Assembly: GCA_965658055.1 (NCBI GenBank)
Contig: CBFHQV010000001.1
Span: 35,182-99,181, forward strand
Reading direction: 5' to 3'
Length of the DNA stretch: 64,000 nt
Source of the DNA: Luminiphilus sp965658055
GTDB taxonomy: Bacteria > Pseudomonadota > Gammaproteobacteria > Pseudomonadales > Halieaceae
A model generated the notes under the pieces. It searched no databases and was not told the origin of the DNA. It worked only from the letters and a program-made list of their open reading frames with translations. The position numbers and the translations under genes were made by a program. How positions within the stretch are numbered: the stretch's first letter is position 1; each line of letters starts with the position of its first letter. This document shows positions 1-8,716 of this stretch, piece by piece.

Positions 1-300
1 GACCTCACCGTCAATGCCAAGCGCACGCAAACCCTGCGCGCAAAAATGGCCAAAAAGCGCGGGAAGGTACCGATGTTTGACCGCGGTGGAGACATAGCAA
101 CCCTGAAAAAGCAGTGCCTTAAGGAGACGGGACTTGAGCCGCCTCGGCAGCCCGAGTTTCAAACCTGGGCACTCAAAGCGCTGGAAGGGGGGGCTGGCAA
201 GGGCGGTAGTGTCAAGGTCAAGCGCAGCGCTTCTGCCAAGAAAAAGCCTGTAGCAAAAAAGGCACCTAGGTCAGGGGCTAAAACGCGCGCCAAGGCGTGA
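1..300 (+). CDS. C-terminal end of a possible hydantoinase-B/oxoprolinase-like protein (5' truncated)
   Basis: The frame is open from the first base, with an internal ATG at 46, so this is most likely the last ~99 residues of a gene that begins outside the window. The segment around residues 15-55 (a basic stretch, then FDRGG, then KETGLEPPRQP) resembles from memory the C-terminal end of hydantoinase B/oxoprolinase family proteins, but too little is visible to be sure. The last ~30 residues are a Lys/Ala/Ser-rich tail with AKKKPVAKKAP-like repeats, unusual for such an enzyme and more like histone-H1-like or AlgP-like tails. The RutA-like monooxygenase starts 78 bp downstream on the same strand, so the two may be co-transcribed. 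It could instead be an independent small basic protein starting at 46. Confidence 0.5.
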   Translation, partial: DLTVNAKRTQTLRAKMAKKRGKVPMFDRGGDIATLKKQCLKETGLEPPRQPEFQTWALKALEGGAGKGGSVKVKRSASAKKKPVAKKAPRSGAKTRAKA

Positions 301-378
301 TCTGGGGTACACCTGAACAGGGGCTCAACCCGCCGCCAAGGTAGTGGAGGGCCCCTAGAGAGAGACGGGGAGCTAGGT

Positions 379-1434
379 ATGAAGTTTGGTGTGTTCCTGC
401 CCAATGGAAGCAACGGTTACATACCCTCTAAAGCCAGTCCGGTCTATGAGCCTACATTTGAGCATAATGTAGCGATTTCTCAGACGGCAGAGCGCTATGG
501 ACTCGACTTTGTCCTGTCCATGATGAAGTTTCGTGGCTTTGGTGGCGAGACCGGCTATTGGGACAGCTGTCTTGAATCCTTCACTCTCATGGCTGGCATC
601 GCCGCACAGACTAAATCCATCGGGCTGTATCCATCGATCTCTATTCTCAGTCAGCACCCGGCCGTAGTGGCGAGAATGGTCGCTACCATCGATGACATTA
701 GCGGTGGTCGGTGCGGGTTAAATATTGTCACTGGCTGGAATCGTCCCGAGTACACCCAAATGGGAATGTGGCCGGGGGACGAGCACTACCAAAATCGCTA
801 TGAGTATGCGGCAGAGTATGTGCACGTTCTTAAAGAATTGTGGACATCAGGCAGGGCTACTTACGACGGTACTTACTTCAAGCTCGATGATTGCTCTGTG
901 TCGCCTTATCCGGGTCGCGAGCTTCCACTAGTTTGCGCGGGGCAGTCTCCGACTGGGCGACAGTTCGTGGCAGAGCACGCGGACCACCAGTTTGTGCTTA
1001 CTAGTGAGACCAATTTGGTAACGTCGGTGACCGATATTCGTGCGAGAGCCAAGGATTCGGGTCGAGATGTGGGGATTTACGCGTTGTTTCACATGATCAT
1101 CGAAGACGATGACCAACAGGCCGCGGCGAGGATAGACGAGATCATCGCAGGCGCGGATCATGGTGCCATAGCCAATATATTGGCCAGTGCCGACCTTGAT
1201 ACAAATCAGGGTGGCACCAGTGATCAGCTTAAAGCCGCACTGAACCAAAGCGTGGAAGAGGGCAATATGGCCTTCATGGGTATACCCGTCATTTACGGCT
1301 CGCCCGAGACCGTGGCGAGGCGAATTCAGGAGATAGGGCAAGGTACTGGGGTGGATGGGCTGCTGTTTAGCTGGCCGGACTTTGTCGGCGGTATAGAGCG
1401 TTTTGGTGAGGAGGTTATGCCACTGCTGGCATGA
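379..1434 (+). CDS. RutA-like LLM-class flavin-dependent monooxygenase
   Basis: A 351-residue luciferase-like (TIM-barrel) flavin monooxygenase. It strongly resembles E. coli RutA, which opens the uracil ring between N3 and C4 using FMNH2 and O2. Shared landmarks are the KFGVFLPNGSNG start, LESFTLMAG (about 72-80), VARMVATIDDISGGR (about 95-109), NIVTGWNRPEY, QMGMWPGD and the VCAGQSPTGRQF segment near 190-205. Length is close to RutA (363-382 residues) with a shorter C-terminus. None of rutB-rutG is adjacent. The upstream neighbour may be a hydantoinase-like protein, which suggests a cyclic amide or other N-heterocycle as substrate rather than uracil; that is inference. The ATG at 379 follows a GGGAG-type Shine-Dalgarno sequence. 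Confidence 0.85.
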   Translation: MKFGVFLPNGSNGYIPSKASPVYEPTFEHNVAISQTAERYGLDFVLSMMKFRGFGGETGYWDSCLESFTLMAGIAAQTKSIGLYPSISILSQHPAVVARMVATIDDISGGRCGLNIVTGWNRPEYTQMGMWPGDEHYQNRYEYAAEYVHVLKELWTSGRATYDGTYFKLDDCSVSPYPGRELPLVCAGQSPTGRQFVAEHADHQFVLTSETNLVTSVTDIRARAKDSGRDVGIYALFHMIIEDDDQQAAARIDEIIAGADHGAIANILASADLDTNQGGTSDQLKAALNQSVEEGNMAFMGIPVIYGSPETVARRIQEIGQGTGVDGLLFSWPDFVGGIERFGEEVMPLLA

Positions 1435-1457
1435 GGGGGCATGTGCAGGCGCTTGCC

Positions 1458-1832
1458 TCAGCCTACGTCGTCATTTTCAACTAAATCCACCACCTCGCTG
1501 TACTCCTCGGAAGGCGCTTCCTCGAGATCTTCTAAAGCACTGGCAATGACTCTAGTGACCTCGCGAAACAGGGTCTCATGGCGCCTTGCTCGAGCTTCCA
1601 GAGCATCTTGATCTAGCTCGTAGGATTCGATGTCGCTGGCAGAAAAAAGCCCTTTGTTCGCGGCTACTCTTTCCAGCGTATCGAGCCTGTCTCGAGTCAC
1701 AGATAGTTCTCCAGCCAAAGCCATGACCATAGACAGCAGGCGATCAACGTCGGGATCAGAAAAATAAAAGGGGCGCTTTCCTTTGGCTTTTCGGCGCAAT
1801 TTGACGTCGCTATCGCCACTCATTTCTGGCAT
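1458..1832 (-). CDS. Small conserved-looking acidic helical protein of unknown function
   Basis: A 124-residue protein that I do not recognise. It has a basic N-terminus (KLRRKAKGKR), then FYFSDPDVDRLLSMVMALAGELSVTRDRLDTLERV, a leucine-spaced amphipathic stretch likely to form a coiled coil (about 25-60), and a very acidic C-terminus rich in Glu and Asp. There is no signal peptide, membrane segment or catalytic motif. Its start overlaps the 3' end of the methyltransferase gene by 13 bp on the same strand, so translation is probably coupled and the protein may work with that enzyme, perhaps as a small partner subunit. Function is unknown. Confidence 0.7.
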   Translation of the reverse strand: MPEMSGDSDVKLRRKAKGKRPFYFSDPDVDRLLSMVMALAGELSVTRDRLDTLERVAANKGLFSASDIESYELDQDALEARARRHETLFREVTRVIASALEDLEEAPSEEYSEVVDLVENDDVG

Positions 1833-2986
1833 CCGTAGACGAACCAGACTCCGCCGCCGCCGAAATCCCCTCCCTGAAAAGTCATAGTGCGTTGAGCTTC
1901 CTGGAACGCACTGGGCACCATGATCTGGATGGGCTCATGATTGGTAAATCCGCCCTGCTTGGCCAGCTCGTCTAGATCCAACAGGTGGCTCTTACGCCAG
2001 AAAGGTTCATTGTTATTTTCACTGTCCCAGTCAAAAAGGAACGTGTCGAAGGGCGACATGCCTTCATAGGGAGGTGTCTCCACGTGCAGCATCCAGCCGC
2101 CGGGTTTTAGCACGCGATGGCACTCACTAATGATGCTCTTGATTGCTTTGGCAGATGTCTCGTGCAGAAGAATATGGGATACCACTAAATCAAAGGAGTC
2201 ATCTGCAAAGTCCATTACCTCGGCATTTTGCTGAGAGAAATGAACGTCAAGCCCCTTGGCGGCAGCCCGTGCGTGCGCATAGCGCAGCATGGGAGCGGCC
2301 ACATCGACCGCATGAACCTCTGCTTCAGGAAAACCACTGGCGTAGGGCAGGGTGCTATGGCCTACCGCACAACCTAAATCGAGAATTTTGCTTGGTTCGA
2401 AGTCTGGATGGGCCTGTTTGAGCCACGCCACGGTGCTGTCGCCCATATCCGCGTTATCCGCACCCATTTGGCCCATGGCATAGAGGTAGACAGCTCGGTC
2501 ATAAATGGCACCCTGCGCCACATCGTCTTTAACGTACTCGGTGTGATAACCGCCGGGCTGACAATGGATGTCCACGGCAGTGTGATAGGGCGGTATGACT
2601 AGGGATGGATCCAGTCGAAGGGAGCCACCGGTCGACTTGCCCAGATCTTGAGCTGACTCCACCAGGCCGCCAAGTGCGCGTTCGACGGGTATCTGGGTGG
2701 ACGACCACATCATCTCCTGGCTAGTTCTCAGAAGTGAACTCCAGGCCTGATAGTGAGGGTCCTTGCGCATGACCTCCCCAACTTCAGCAATATTTTCAGG
2801 CTCACGCTGATGGTCAGCAATAAACGCCTTCTTGGCCCTCTTCTCATAAGCGGTTTTAAGGCCCGGGTGGATCGAGGAAACGAGGTACTCCTTGAACGAA
2901 CGCACAAAGTGTTGTCGCGCGAGCTCGTCGTGATCTGTTTTGGGGAGCGCTTGATGTAACTGTTGTTCGACGAAAGAGGCAGGCAT
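1820..2986 (-). CDS. Class I SAM-dependent methyltransferase
   Basis: A 388-residue protein with a C-terminal Rossmann methyltransferase domain. Motif I is DLGCAVGHST at 203-212, followed by an acidic motif II (VHAVDVA) and a post-motif region SFDLVVSHILLHE, with CHRVLKPGGWML downstream. This is the layout of Methyltransf_11/25 type enzymes that methylate small molecules or lipids. The first ~190 residues are an additional helical domain without a recognised motif and may determine the substrate. The ATG at 2986 is preceded by GGAGG at good spacing. It is divergent from the short-chain dehydrogenase at 3163 and overlaps the small acidic gene downstream. The substrate cannot be read from sequence. 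Confidence 0.85.
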   Translation of the reverse strand: MPASFVEQQLHQALPKTDHDELARQHFVRSFKEYLVSSIHPGLKTAYEKRAKKAFIADHQREPENIAEVGEVMRKDPHYQAWSSLLRTSQEMMWSSTQIPVERALGGLVESAQDLGKSTGGSLRLDPSLVIPPYHTAVDIHCQPGGYHTEYVKDDVAQGAIYDRAVYLYAMGQMGADNADMGDSTVAWLKQAHPDFEPSKILDLGCAVGHSTLPYASGFPEAEVHAVDVAAPMLRYAHARAAAKGLDVHFSQQNAEVMDFADDSFDLVVSHILLHETSAKAIKSIISECHRVLKPGGWMLHVETPPYEGMSPFDTFLFDWDSENNNEPFWRKSHLLDLDELAKQGGFTNHEPIQIMVPSAFQEAQRTMTFQGGDFGGGGVWFVYGCQK

Positions 2987-3162
2987 GAGTGTTTCCTCCG
3001 GTAGATGACTTGATTGTCACAGCTGTCCTTGAATATACAACACCGATCGGCGTGCGCCAATTGGGGAAGAGAAACGATCTGAGCAGCCGTTTCGGCCGCC
3101 CGCAAGTAGACCAAATGTGCTTTAGAGGTGGTAATGTTAGCGCTGTGGCAAAAGGATAAGAG

Positions 3163-3930
3163 ATGATGACAATAACAACAGACTTATCAGGAAAAACCGC
3201 GCTTGTTACCGGCGCCAGCTCAGGCATCGGCGCTGGTGTGGCAAAGGCGCTTGCTGCCAATGGAGCCAGAGTGTTCCTCAATTATCCTGATGAGAGTCAG
3301 GAGAATCATGTTTCGGAAATTCTGGAGTCGATAAAAGCTGCTGGGGGCGAGGGTGTAGCAGTGCAGGCAGACGTATCCGCCGAGGAGCAGGTGCTGGCCA
3401 TGTTTGAGCAAGTACAAGCTCAAGGGTGGGGTCTACACATCTTGGTCAATAACGCGGGTGTCGCCCATAGTAGTCCTGTTGAGCTGATGGAGGTTTCGGA
3501 TTTCGACCGGCTTATGGGTATTCATGTTCGTGGCACGTTTTTATGCACCCGAAGTGCGCTGCCAATTTTTTATGAGCAGAACTGGGGGCGAGTCATTAAC
3601 ACGGCCTCACAGCTAGCCTATATCGGGGCGCCGGGATTCAGTCATTACACAGCGGCGAAAGGGGCGATACTCTCTTTTACCCGGAGCTTGGCGCTTGAGA
3701 TTGGCGATAAAAGCATCACGGCAAACTGTGTGGCCCCTGGCGCTACGATGACTCCCATATTGGAGGGAGTGCCTGAAGAAATTCTCGAGGCAATCCGCGG
3801 CAATATCCCGGCGGGTCGTCTGGCAGAGGTCGAGGATATTGTTGGTTCGTACGTTTTTCTTGCTAGTGAGGCCGCGGCCCACTACCGGGGCCAGTGTTTG
3901 AGTCCCAACGGGGGTGATGCATTTCTATAG
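3163..3930 (+). CDS. Short-chain dehydrogenase/reductase (SDR)
   Basis: A 255-residue classical SDR, an NAD(P)-dependent oxidoreductase of the FabG/glucose-1-dehydrogenase type. The cofactor motif TGASSGIGAG is at 17-26, NNAG at 97-100, and the catalytic Ser149, Tyr162 and Lys166 (YTAAK) are all present. The C-terminus (GQCLSPNGGDAFL) corresponds to the usual G-x-DGG closing motif, with Asn in place of the Asp. The substrate is unknown. It lies between the divergent methyltransferase and a second SDR that starts 122 bp downstream on the same strand, within a block that also carries CoA-transferases and a TonB receptor. A role in oxidising or reducing a hydroxyl on a catabolic intermediate is likely. 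The start codon could equally be the second Met. Confidence 0.9.
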   Translation: MMTITTDLSGKTALVTGASSGIGAGVAKALAANGARVFLNYPDESQENHVSEILESIKAAGGEGVAVQADVSAEEQVLAMFEQVQAQGWGLHILVNNAGVAHSSPVELMEVSDFDRLMGIHVRGTFLCTRSALPIFYEQNWGRVINTASQLAYIGAPGFSHYTAAKGAILSFTRSLALEIGDKSITANCVAPGATMTPILEGVPEEILEAIRGNIPAGRLAEVEDIVGSYVFLASEAAAHYRGQCLSPNGGDAFL

Positions 3931-4052
3931 AACGGACGGCTGTGTGTGAACTGTCGATCATTGCCAAGAGAGCGATCCCGGTGGTGTCTGAAAAGCTTTG
4001 CTGGCATGGTCAGATTGTATTTTTTAATGGTTAATTAGGCGGGGGGGTTGCT

Positions 4053-4802
4053 ATGAAAACAGTGTTAGTTACCGGCGCGGGGATTGGTCTCGGGAAAGCA
4101 ACAGCGATGGCGTTGGGTGAAGCAGGCTACCGGGTAGTTGTGACTGACGTACTGCAAACCGAGGGACAAGAGGTGGCTGAAGCGATCTGTGCAGCCGGTG
4201 GCGCCGCAGAATTTCATGTCCTCAATGTGTGTGACACGATGGCCGTTGATGCGTTATGTGCTCAGATTGAAGCGGCTCATGGAGCGATTTATGGCTTGGT
4301 GTTAAATGCCGGTATTGCCAAGACGCTACCACTGACGTCACTTACTGATGAGCAGTGGGATGAAACCATCAACGTCAACTTGAAAGGTATGATGCGAGTC
4401 TTGCGGGCAGCGGGACCTGGTATGCGAAAGACCAAGCAGGGAGCTGTTGTGTGTTTGTCCTCTATCGTCGGACACCTGCTGGGCTGGCCGGACCACATAC
4501 CTTACGGCGCCAGTAAAGGTGGGGTCGCGGGTTTTGTCCGATCCGCGGCCCTAGAGCTGGCCTCCGACGGAATCCGCGTCAACGGCATTGCTCCCGGGGT
4601 GATCCGATCTGCGCAAACCCTCGACCCTGTTAATAGTTTAGGCGAGGATGGGCTGGCAGCTTTTGCAGAAACAGTTCCACTGGGACGAGTCGGCGATCCC
4701 TCAGATATTGCTGATGTGGCGGTCTTCCTGCTGTCCGAAAAGGCTCGCTACCTCACCGGACAAGTGATAGCGGTTGACGGTGGCACGACAATAAGCCTTT
4801 AA
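4053..4802 (+). CDS. Short-chain dehydrogenase/reductase (SDR)
   Basis: A 249-residue classical SDR of the 3-oxoacyl-ACP reductase/3-hydroxyacyl dehydrogenase-like type. The glycine motif TGAGIGLG is at 7-14, with LNAG at 84-87 and catalytic Ser137, Tyr151 and Lys155 (YGASK). It ends with a standard VIAVDGGTTISL tail. The ATG at 4053 sits behind a G-rich ribosome-binding region. It differs clearly from the SDR just upstream, so the pair is not a recent duplication and probably catalyses separate steps. A strong terminator follows 18 bp after the stop. The substrate is unknown; alcohol or 3-hydroxyacyl-CoA oxidation would suit the neighbourhood. Confidence 0.9.
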   Translation: MKTVLVTGAGIGLGKATAMALGEAGYRVVVTDVLQTEGQEVAEAICAAGGAAEFHVLNVCDTMAVDALCAQIEAAHGAIYGLVLNAGIAKTLPLTSLTDEQWDETINVNLKGMMRVLRAAGPGMRKTKQGAVVCLSSIVGHLLGWPDHIPYGASKGGVAGFVRSAALELASDGIRVNGIAPGVIRSAQTLDPVNSLGEDGLAAFAETVPLGRVGDPSDIADVAVFLLSEKARYLTGQVIAVDGGTTISL

Positions 4803-4819
4803 GTTATTTCCCGACCCAT

Positions 4820-4848
4820 AAAAAAGGCGGGCCAAGCCCGCCTTTTTT
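4820..4848. terminator. Bidirectional rho-independent terminator
   Basis: A perfect 13-bp inverted repeat, AAAAAAGGCGGGC / GCCCGCCTTTTTT, with a 3-base loop. It has a U-tract on either strand and so can end both the rightward SDR transcript and the leftward TonB-receptor operon, whose stop codons flank it. Confidence 0.93.
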
Positions 4849-4860
4849 GTTTAGCTGCGC

Positions 4861-7428
4861 TTAGAAGCTGTAGGAAAACTCTACGCCAGCTCGTCGCTGT
4901 GTCCCGGGGCTGATGAAGCCACCGCCGAATTCGGGCGCCAAAATCACTTCTGCAATGAACTCCTCGTCGGTAAGGTTGCGAGCGAAGGCTGTGATACTCC
5001 AGTTGTCGGCACGCACGCCCAGACGCAGATTGGTCAGACCATATCCATCCACCTGAGTAACATCGTAGCTGGCGGGCGGCCCACCGAACAGGGTGGCAGG
5101 CAACACATCGTCCTGAACCGTATGGTACCAGGTATCCCCTTGGTAGGCGTACTCAAGACGACCGAACAACTCGAACTGGCCCACCGGCAATGAGTATTGA
5201 ATCGCTGCGTTCGCGAGGAAATCCGGGTTGTTGGGTACTTCGTTACCGGCTGTGTAGGGACGCAGCGAGTTCTTATCAATTTCGCCATCGACCATGGAAT
5301 ATCCTGCATCAATTCTCAAGTTGTCGGTGATTGCCCAGGCGCCGCTCAGTTCAAAGCCTTGCAAGGTGACTTCATCGATATTCTCGGCAGTTCTTAACAA
5401 ACCAAAGGGCCCGACGAAGAATTCAAAGAACTGCATGTCGTCCACTTCGGTATAGAACACGGCACCGTTGAGCTGCAGGCCGCCATTCAGAAGACTCGAC
5501 CGGAAGCCGAGCTCAAAGGCGCTTGAAGTTTCCTCGCGGATTAGATCCGGCGGCGCTACCAAGGCGGCACCGTTTTGTACCAGGTAGAAGTCGACGATCT
5601 GGTTGGCGCCAGAGTTGTTGAAGCCACCCGCCTTGAAGCCGACACCCCAGCTACCGTAGACCGTTGTGTTGTCGGTGGCATCCCACGTCAAGCTGACTTT
5701 CGGCTGAAGCTGATCGAAGGTTTCGCTACTACCGGGAATGCTTGAACGGACGGTAAAGTCGTCAAAGTTTACGAAGCCCGGATTGAGCGGTGAGCCACCC
5801 ACGAGAGGCTGGCCGTTCAAGGTACATTGGCCGCCACAGTAATCGATGTAGGGCGTAAGGGCGCCAGTCGCAGGGGATGGTACGTTGTTGGTGACATCAC
5901 GTTCTTCTTCGTCGTAGCGGAGTGCTAGTGACAATTCAACAGATTCGGTGATGTCATAGTTAATCGAGCCAAACACCGCCATGACCGTGGTATCAAAGGT
6001 ATCGTTCACCATGGCATCGGTGAACTGGTTGTAAATTGTCGTTGGAACGTTGCTGGCAGGGTTCGGCCAGTTGCTACCGTCATCCCGTAGCTGTGATACC
6101 GCCTGATAACGCTCGATATCCAGATAATAAAAACCGGCTTGCCAACGGAGTCGCTGGTCGGCATTAGAGGTCAACTGCACCTGAAAGCTCATGTCTTCCT
6201 GGAAGCGTTCCTGATACTGATAACCGTCACAGGTTGTAGGGCTGTAAGGCGGCAAAACCTGTGCCCCTGGGGCAGAACCAAAGATGAAGGTTGGCGCAGG
6301 AAGTGCCGTAACGCCGCCCGGCACTGCAGGCGTGTAGGAGGGCGTCAGAGCATCGAGACTGTTGATACAAGCTTCCGTACCGCCATAGAAACCAAAGGCG
6401 CCCGAAGTACCATCCGCAATAAAGGTGTCTTCAGAGTCACTGTAGAAACCCCAGGCGGTTACAGTGCCCCAGTCTCTTTCCCAGTCCGCCTTGACTGAAA
6501 ATTCCAACACGTCCTGTTCATTCACAGGTCGGACGTTACCCGCAAAGATAAAGTCGTGGGTGTTTACGTCCTGATAAAAGGATTCGGAACCCGGGGTGCC
6601 AAAGGGAACGAACGGAGGTAATGCGAAGCCGGCGTTGAATGAGATCGCTGCAGCCTCAGATTTGCCGTAGCGGAGTTTGGTATCGATAGACAAACTGTCC
6701 GTGGGATCAAAAACCAAACGGCCCTGCACCGCATAATTTTCCGCGTCGTCGACGACTTTGTCGTTCAAGAATGAGTTTGAATAGAAACCATCGGTACTTC
6801 GATAGTCGACGGTGAGACGTCCAGCCACATTGTCACCGAGCGGTCCGGCGATGGTGGCTAGGCCTGTGTAAGTACTGTCTTCAGCAATACTGATACGTAC
6901 GTCACCTTCGACTTCATCGGAGGGGCGTCGGGTCGACATGATGACGGCACCAGCAGCGGCCGATCGGCCGTAAAGGGCGCCCTGGGGGCCCTTCAGCACC
7001 TCGATCTGCTCTAGATCAGCGTACTCTCGGTTGAATGCATAGGTATTAACGTAAAGGATGCCGTCAATAATGAGCGCAAAGTTGGTCTCAGCGTCTCGCG
7101 CCCCGTTGATACCGCGGATCGAAACTGACGAATCGCCGGTCTCAACCGTGTTTACAAAGCTCACTCCGGGGGTCTGTGAAATGAAGTCCTCCGCCCGCGA
7201 GATGCCCATATCCCTGATCTGACCCGAGGTAAAGGCCGTCACTGTGCTGGGGACGTCCTGCAGGGATTCGCTACGGGCTCGAGCCGTCACCACGACCTCC
7301 TCGAGTTGGGCGCTAACCTGCGACGGGGCGAGGGCGGTGCCCCCGATGCCCGCAATCGCTGCGATGATGGCGGGGAGTACTTTTTTCTGCGGGAAAGTCT
7401 GGTCTTGCAAAGGGTTTCTGAGTGACAT
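4861..7428 (-). CDS. TonB-dependent outer-membrane receptor
   Basis: An 855-residue outer-membrane transporter driven by TonB/ExbBD. The start is placed at the ATG at 7428 because AGGAGA lies just upstream and the product then begins with a signal peptide (basic N-region, hydrophobic IIAAIAGIGGTALA, cleavage after VSA); the frame is open to 7473. A TonB-box-like LEEVVVTAR follows at the mature N-terminus, then the plug domain (RGINGARD, VLKGPQGALYGR) and the beta-barrel with many aromatic and Asn-rich strands. The chain ends in FSYSF, the C-terminal aromatic signal for BAM insertion. This subfamily is common in OM60 and sphingomonad-like degraders and often sits beside catabolic genes. It lies directly downstream of two CoA-transferases, so its ligand may be their substrate's precursor. 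The ligand itself is unknown. Confidence 0.93.
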   Translation of the reverse strand: MSLRNPLQDQTFPQKKVLPAIIAAIAGIGGTALAPSQVSAQLEEVVVTARARSESLQDVPSTVTAFTSGQIRDMGISRAEDFISQTPGVSFVNTVETGDSSVSIRGINGARDAETNFALIIDGILYVNTYAFNREYADLEQIEVLKGPQGALYGRSAAAGAVIMSTRRPSDEVEGDVRISIAEDSTYTGLATIAGPLGDNVAGRLTVDYRSTDGFYSNSFLNDKVVDDAENYAVQGRLVFDPTDSLSIDTKLRYGKSEAAAISFNAGFALPPFVPFGTPGSESFYQDVNTHDFIFAGNVRPVNEQDVLEFSVKADWERDWGTVTAWGFYSDSEDTFIADGTSGAFGFYGGTEACINSLDALTPSYTPAVPGGVTALPAPTFIFGSAPGAQVLPPYSPTTCDGYQYQERFQEDMSFQVQLTSNADQRLRWQAGFYYLDIERYQAVSQLRDDGSNWPNPASNVPTTIYNQFTDAMVNDTFDTTVMAVFGSINYDITESVELSLALRYDEEERDVTNNVPSPATGALTPYIDYCGGQCTLNGQPLVGGSPLNPGFVNFDDFTVRSSIPGSSETFDQLQPKVSLTWDATDNTTVYGSWGVGFKAGGFNNSGANQIVDFYLVQNGAALVAPPDLIREETSSAFELGFRSSLLNGGLQLNGAVFYTEVDDMQFFEFFVGPFGLLRTAENIDEVTLQGFELSGAWAITDNLRIDAGYSMVDGEIDKNSLRPYTAGNEVPNNPDFLANAAIQYSLPVGQFELFGRLEYAYQGDTWYHTVQDDVLPATLFGGPPASYDVTQVDGYGLTNLRLGVRADNWSITAFARNLTDEEFIAEVILAPEFGGGFISPGTQRRAGVEFSYSF

Positions 7429-7534
7429 GTGTGTCTCCTGTGTAACCAGTTGTTTCATACCTAAAACGTGCATACCGACTGACGTACGGATTGGATCACC
7501 TATCGGCGCTCTACCTCATTTGTCCGTACAATTC

Positions 7535-8707
7535 TTATAGCCCGCCCAATATCGCTCTGCGTTGGGCCTCGGTCAAGTCCAATTCCGAAAGAATTTGGGC
7601 GCTATCGGCCCCCATTTTTGGCGCTTTTGGTCGGATGGCGCCAGGTTCCTGAGTGAATTTGATGGGTATACCCACATGATGGTTACCATCACTATCAATC
7701 ACTCGCATTTGTCTCTCTATTACGTGCTCTTGTTCCCACGCCTCTTTGAGATCCAACACGGGGCTCCAGCAAATATCGCGACCACTAAACCAGGCCTCCC
7801 ACTCTGCCAGAGTCCGCGTGGCAAACGAGTCCCTTAAGAAATCGATAGCCTCCCGGTGGCCGGCTCCCGCTGGTCCGCAGACCGGCTCAACAAACTCGGG
7901 CCGCCCCAATCCCTCGAATAGCGCCTGAACAAACTTGTGTTCGCCGCCCCCGAGGGCGAGGAACCGATCATCCGCGGTGCGGTAAACATTCAGCATGGCG
8001 CCGCCGCCGTGGCTTCGTTCATTGAATCGATCCGGCGCTTCATCGCCGCCAAAAACAGGTCCTAGAATATTGGGCGAGGCGGCGAGCACCGATTCATGCA
8101 TGCTGATGTCGAGGTAGTCCCCAAGACCCGTGGTTTCCCGTCGAAGTAACGCCATCAGTACACCCGATAACGCCAGGTAGGATGAGAGCATGTCAGACAT
8201 GGCGACGCCCACGATCGCAGGGCCGCTGTTGCGGTCTTCCGGTGAGCAGCTGAGGCTAAGCACGCCAGCCGCGGCAACGGTCGCCGTATCGTGTGCAGGT
8301 CTATCTCGCCAGGGTCCCGTCTGGCCAAAAGCAGAGATCGAGCAATACACGAGTCTGGGATTGAGCTCCCTTACTGTTTCCTGATCGAAGCCCAGTCGCG
8401 CCATGACGCCGGGTCGAAAAGCCTCGACCATGACGTCCGCGTTCTTGATCAACTCCCGAAGCGCGGCTTTGCCCTCTTCGGTTTTTAAGTCGAGCGCAAT
8501 ACTCTCTTTGCCCCGCTGAGTGTTTCGCAACATGACGGTCTCTCCGCCCTGCTGCCATGGAAAAGCAGCCGCGGAGCGGGTCGGCTCTGGTGCTCTGGGG
8601 TTCTCTACCTTAATCACTCGTGCCCCATGGTCAGCCATCATTTGTGTAGCTGCGGGACCGGGCAGGAACAGAGACAGGTCGATGACCGTTATGCCCTCAA
8701 GTTTCAC
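7535..8707 (-). CDS. CaiB/BaiF family (class III) CoA-transferase
   Basis: A 390-residue class III CoA-transferase, a family that moves CoA between carboxylic acids through an aspartyl thioester. The fold signatures are present: GITVIDLSLFLPGPAATQMMADHGA at the N-terminus (shown in the family's usual form), VENP, LDLKTEEGK, EAFRPGVMARLG and the ISAFGQTGPW motif. The catalytic aspartate is probably Asp172 in the VGVAMSDML segment. The start is GTG at 8707, preceded by GAGGAT and placed 9 bp after the upstream CoA-transferase stop, so the two are co-translated. It has only moderate likeness to the upstream paralogue, which suggests different donor/acceptor pairs or a heteromeric enzyme. The TonB receptor follows on the same strand. 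Confidence 0.9.
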   Translation of the reverse strand: MKLEGITVIDLSLFLPGPAATQMMADHGARVIKVENPRAPEPTRSAAAFPWQQGGETVMLRNTQRGKESIALDLKTEEGKAALRELIKNADVMVEAFRPGVMARLGFDQETVRELNPRLVYCSISAFGQTGPWRDRPAHDTATVAAAGVLSLSCSPEDRNSGPAIVGVAMSDMLSSYLALSGVLMALLRRETTGLGDYLDISMHESVLAASPNILGPVFGGDEAPDRFNERSHGGGAMLNVYRTADDRFLALGGGEHKFVQALFEGLGRPEFVEPVCGPAGAGHREAIDFLRDSFATRTLAEWEAWFSGRDICWSPVLDLKEAWEQEHVIERQMRVIDSDGNHHVGIPIKFTQEPGAIRPKAPKMGADSAQILSELDLTEAQRRAILGGL

Positions 8708-8716
8708 GGCGTATCC

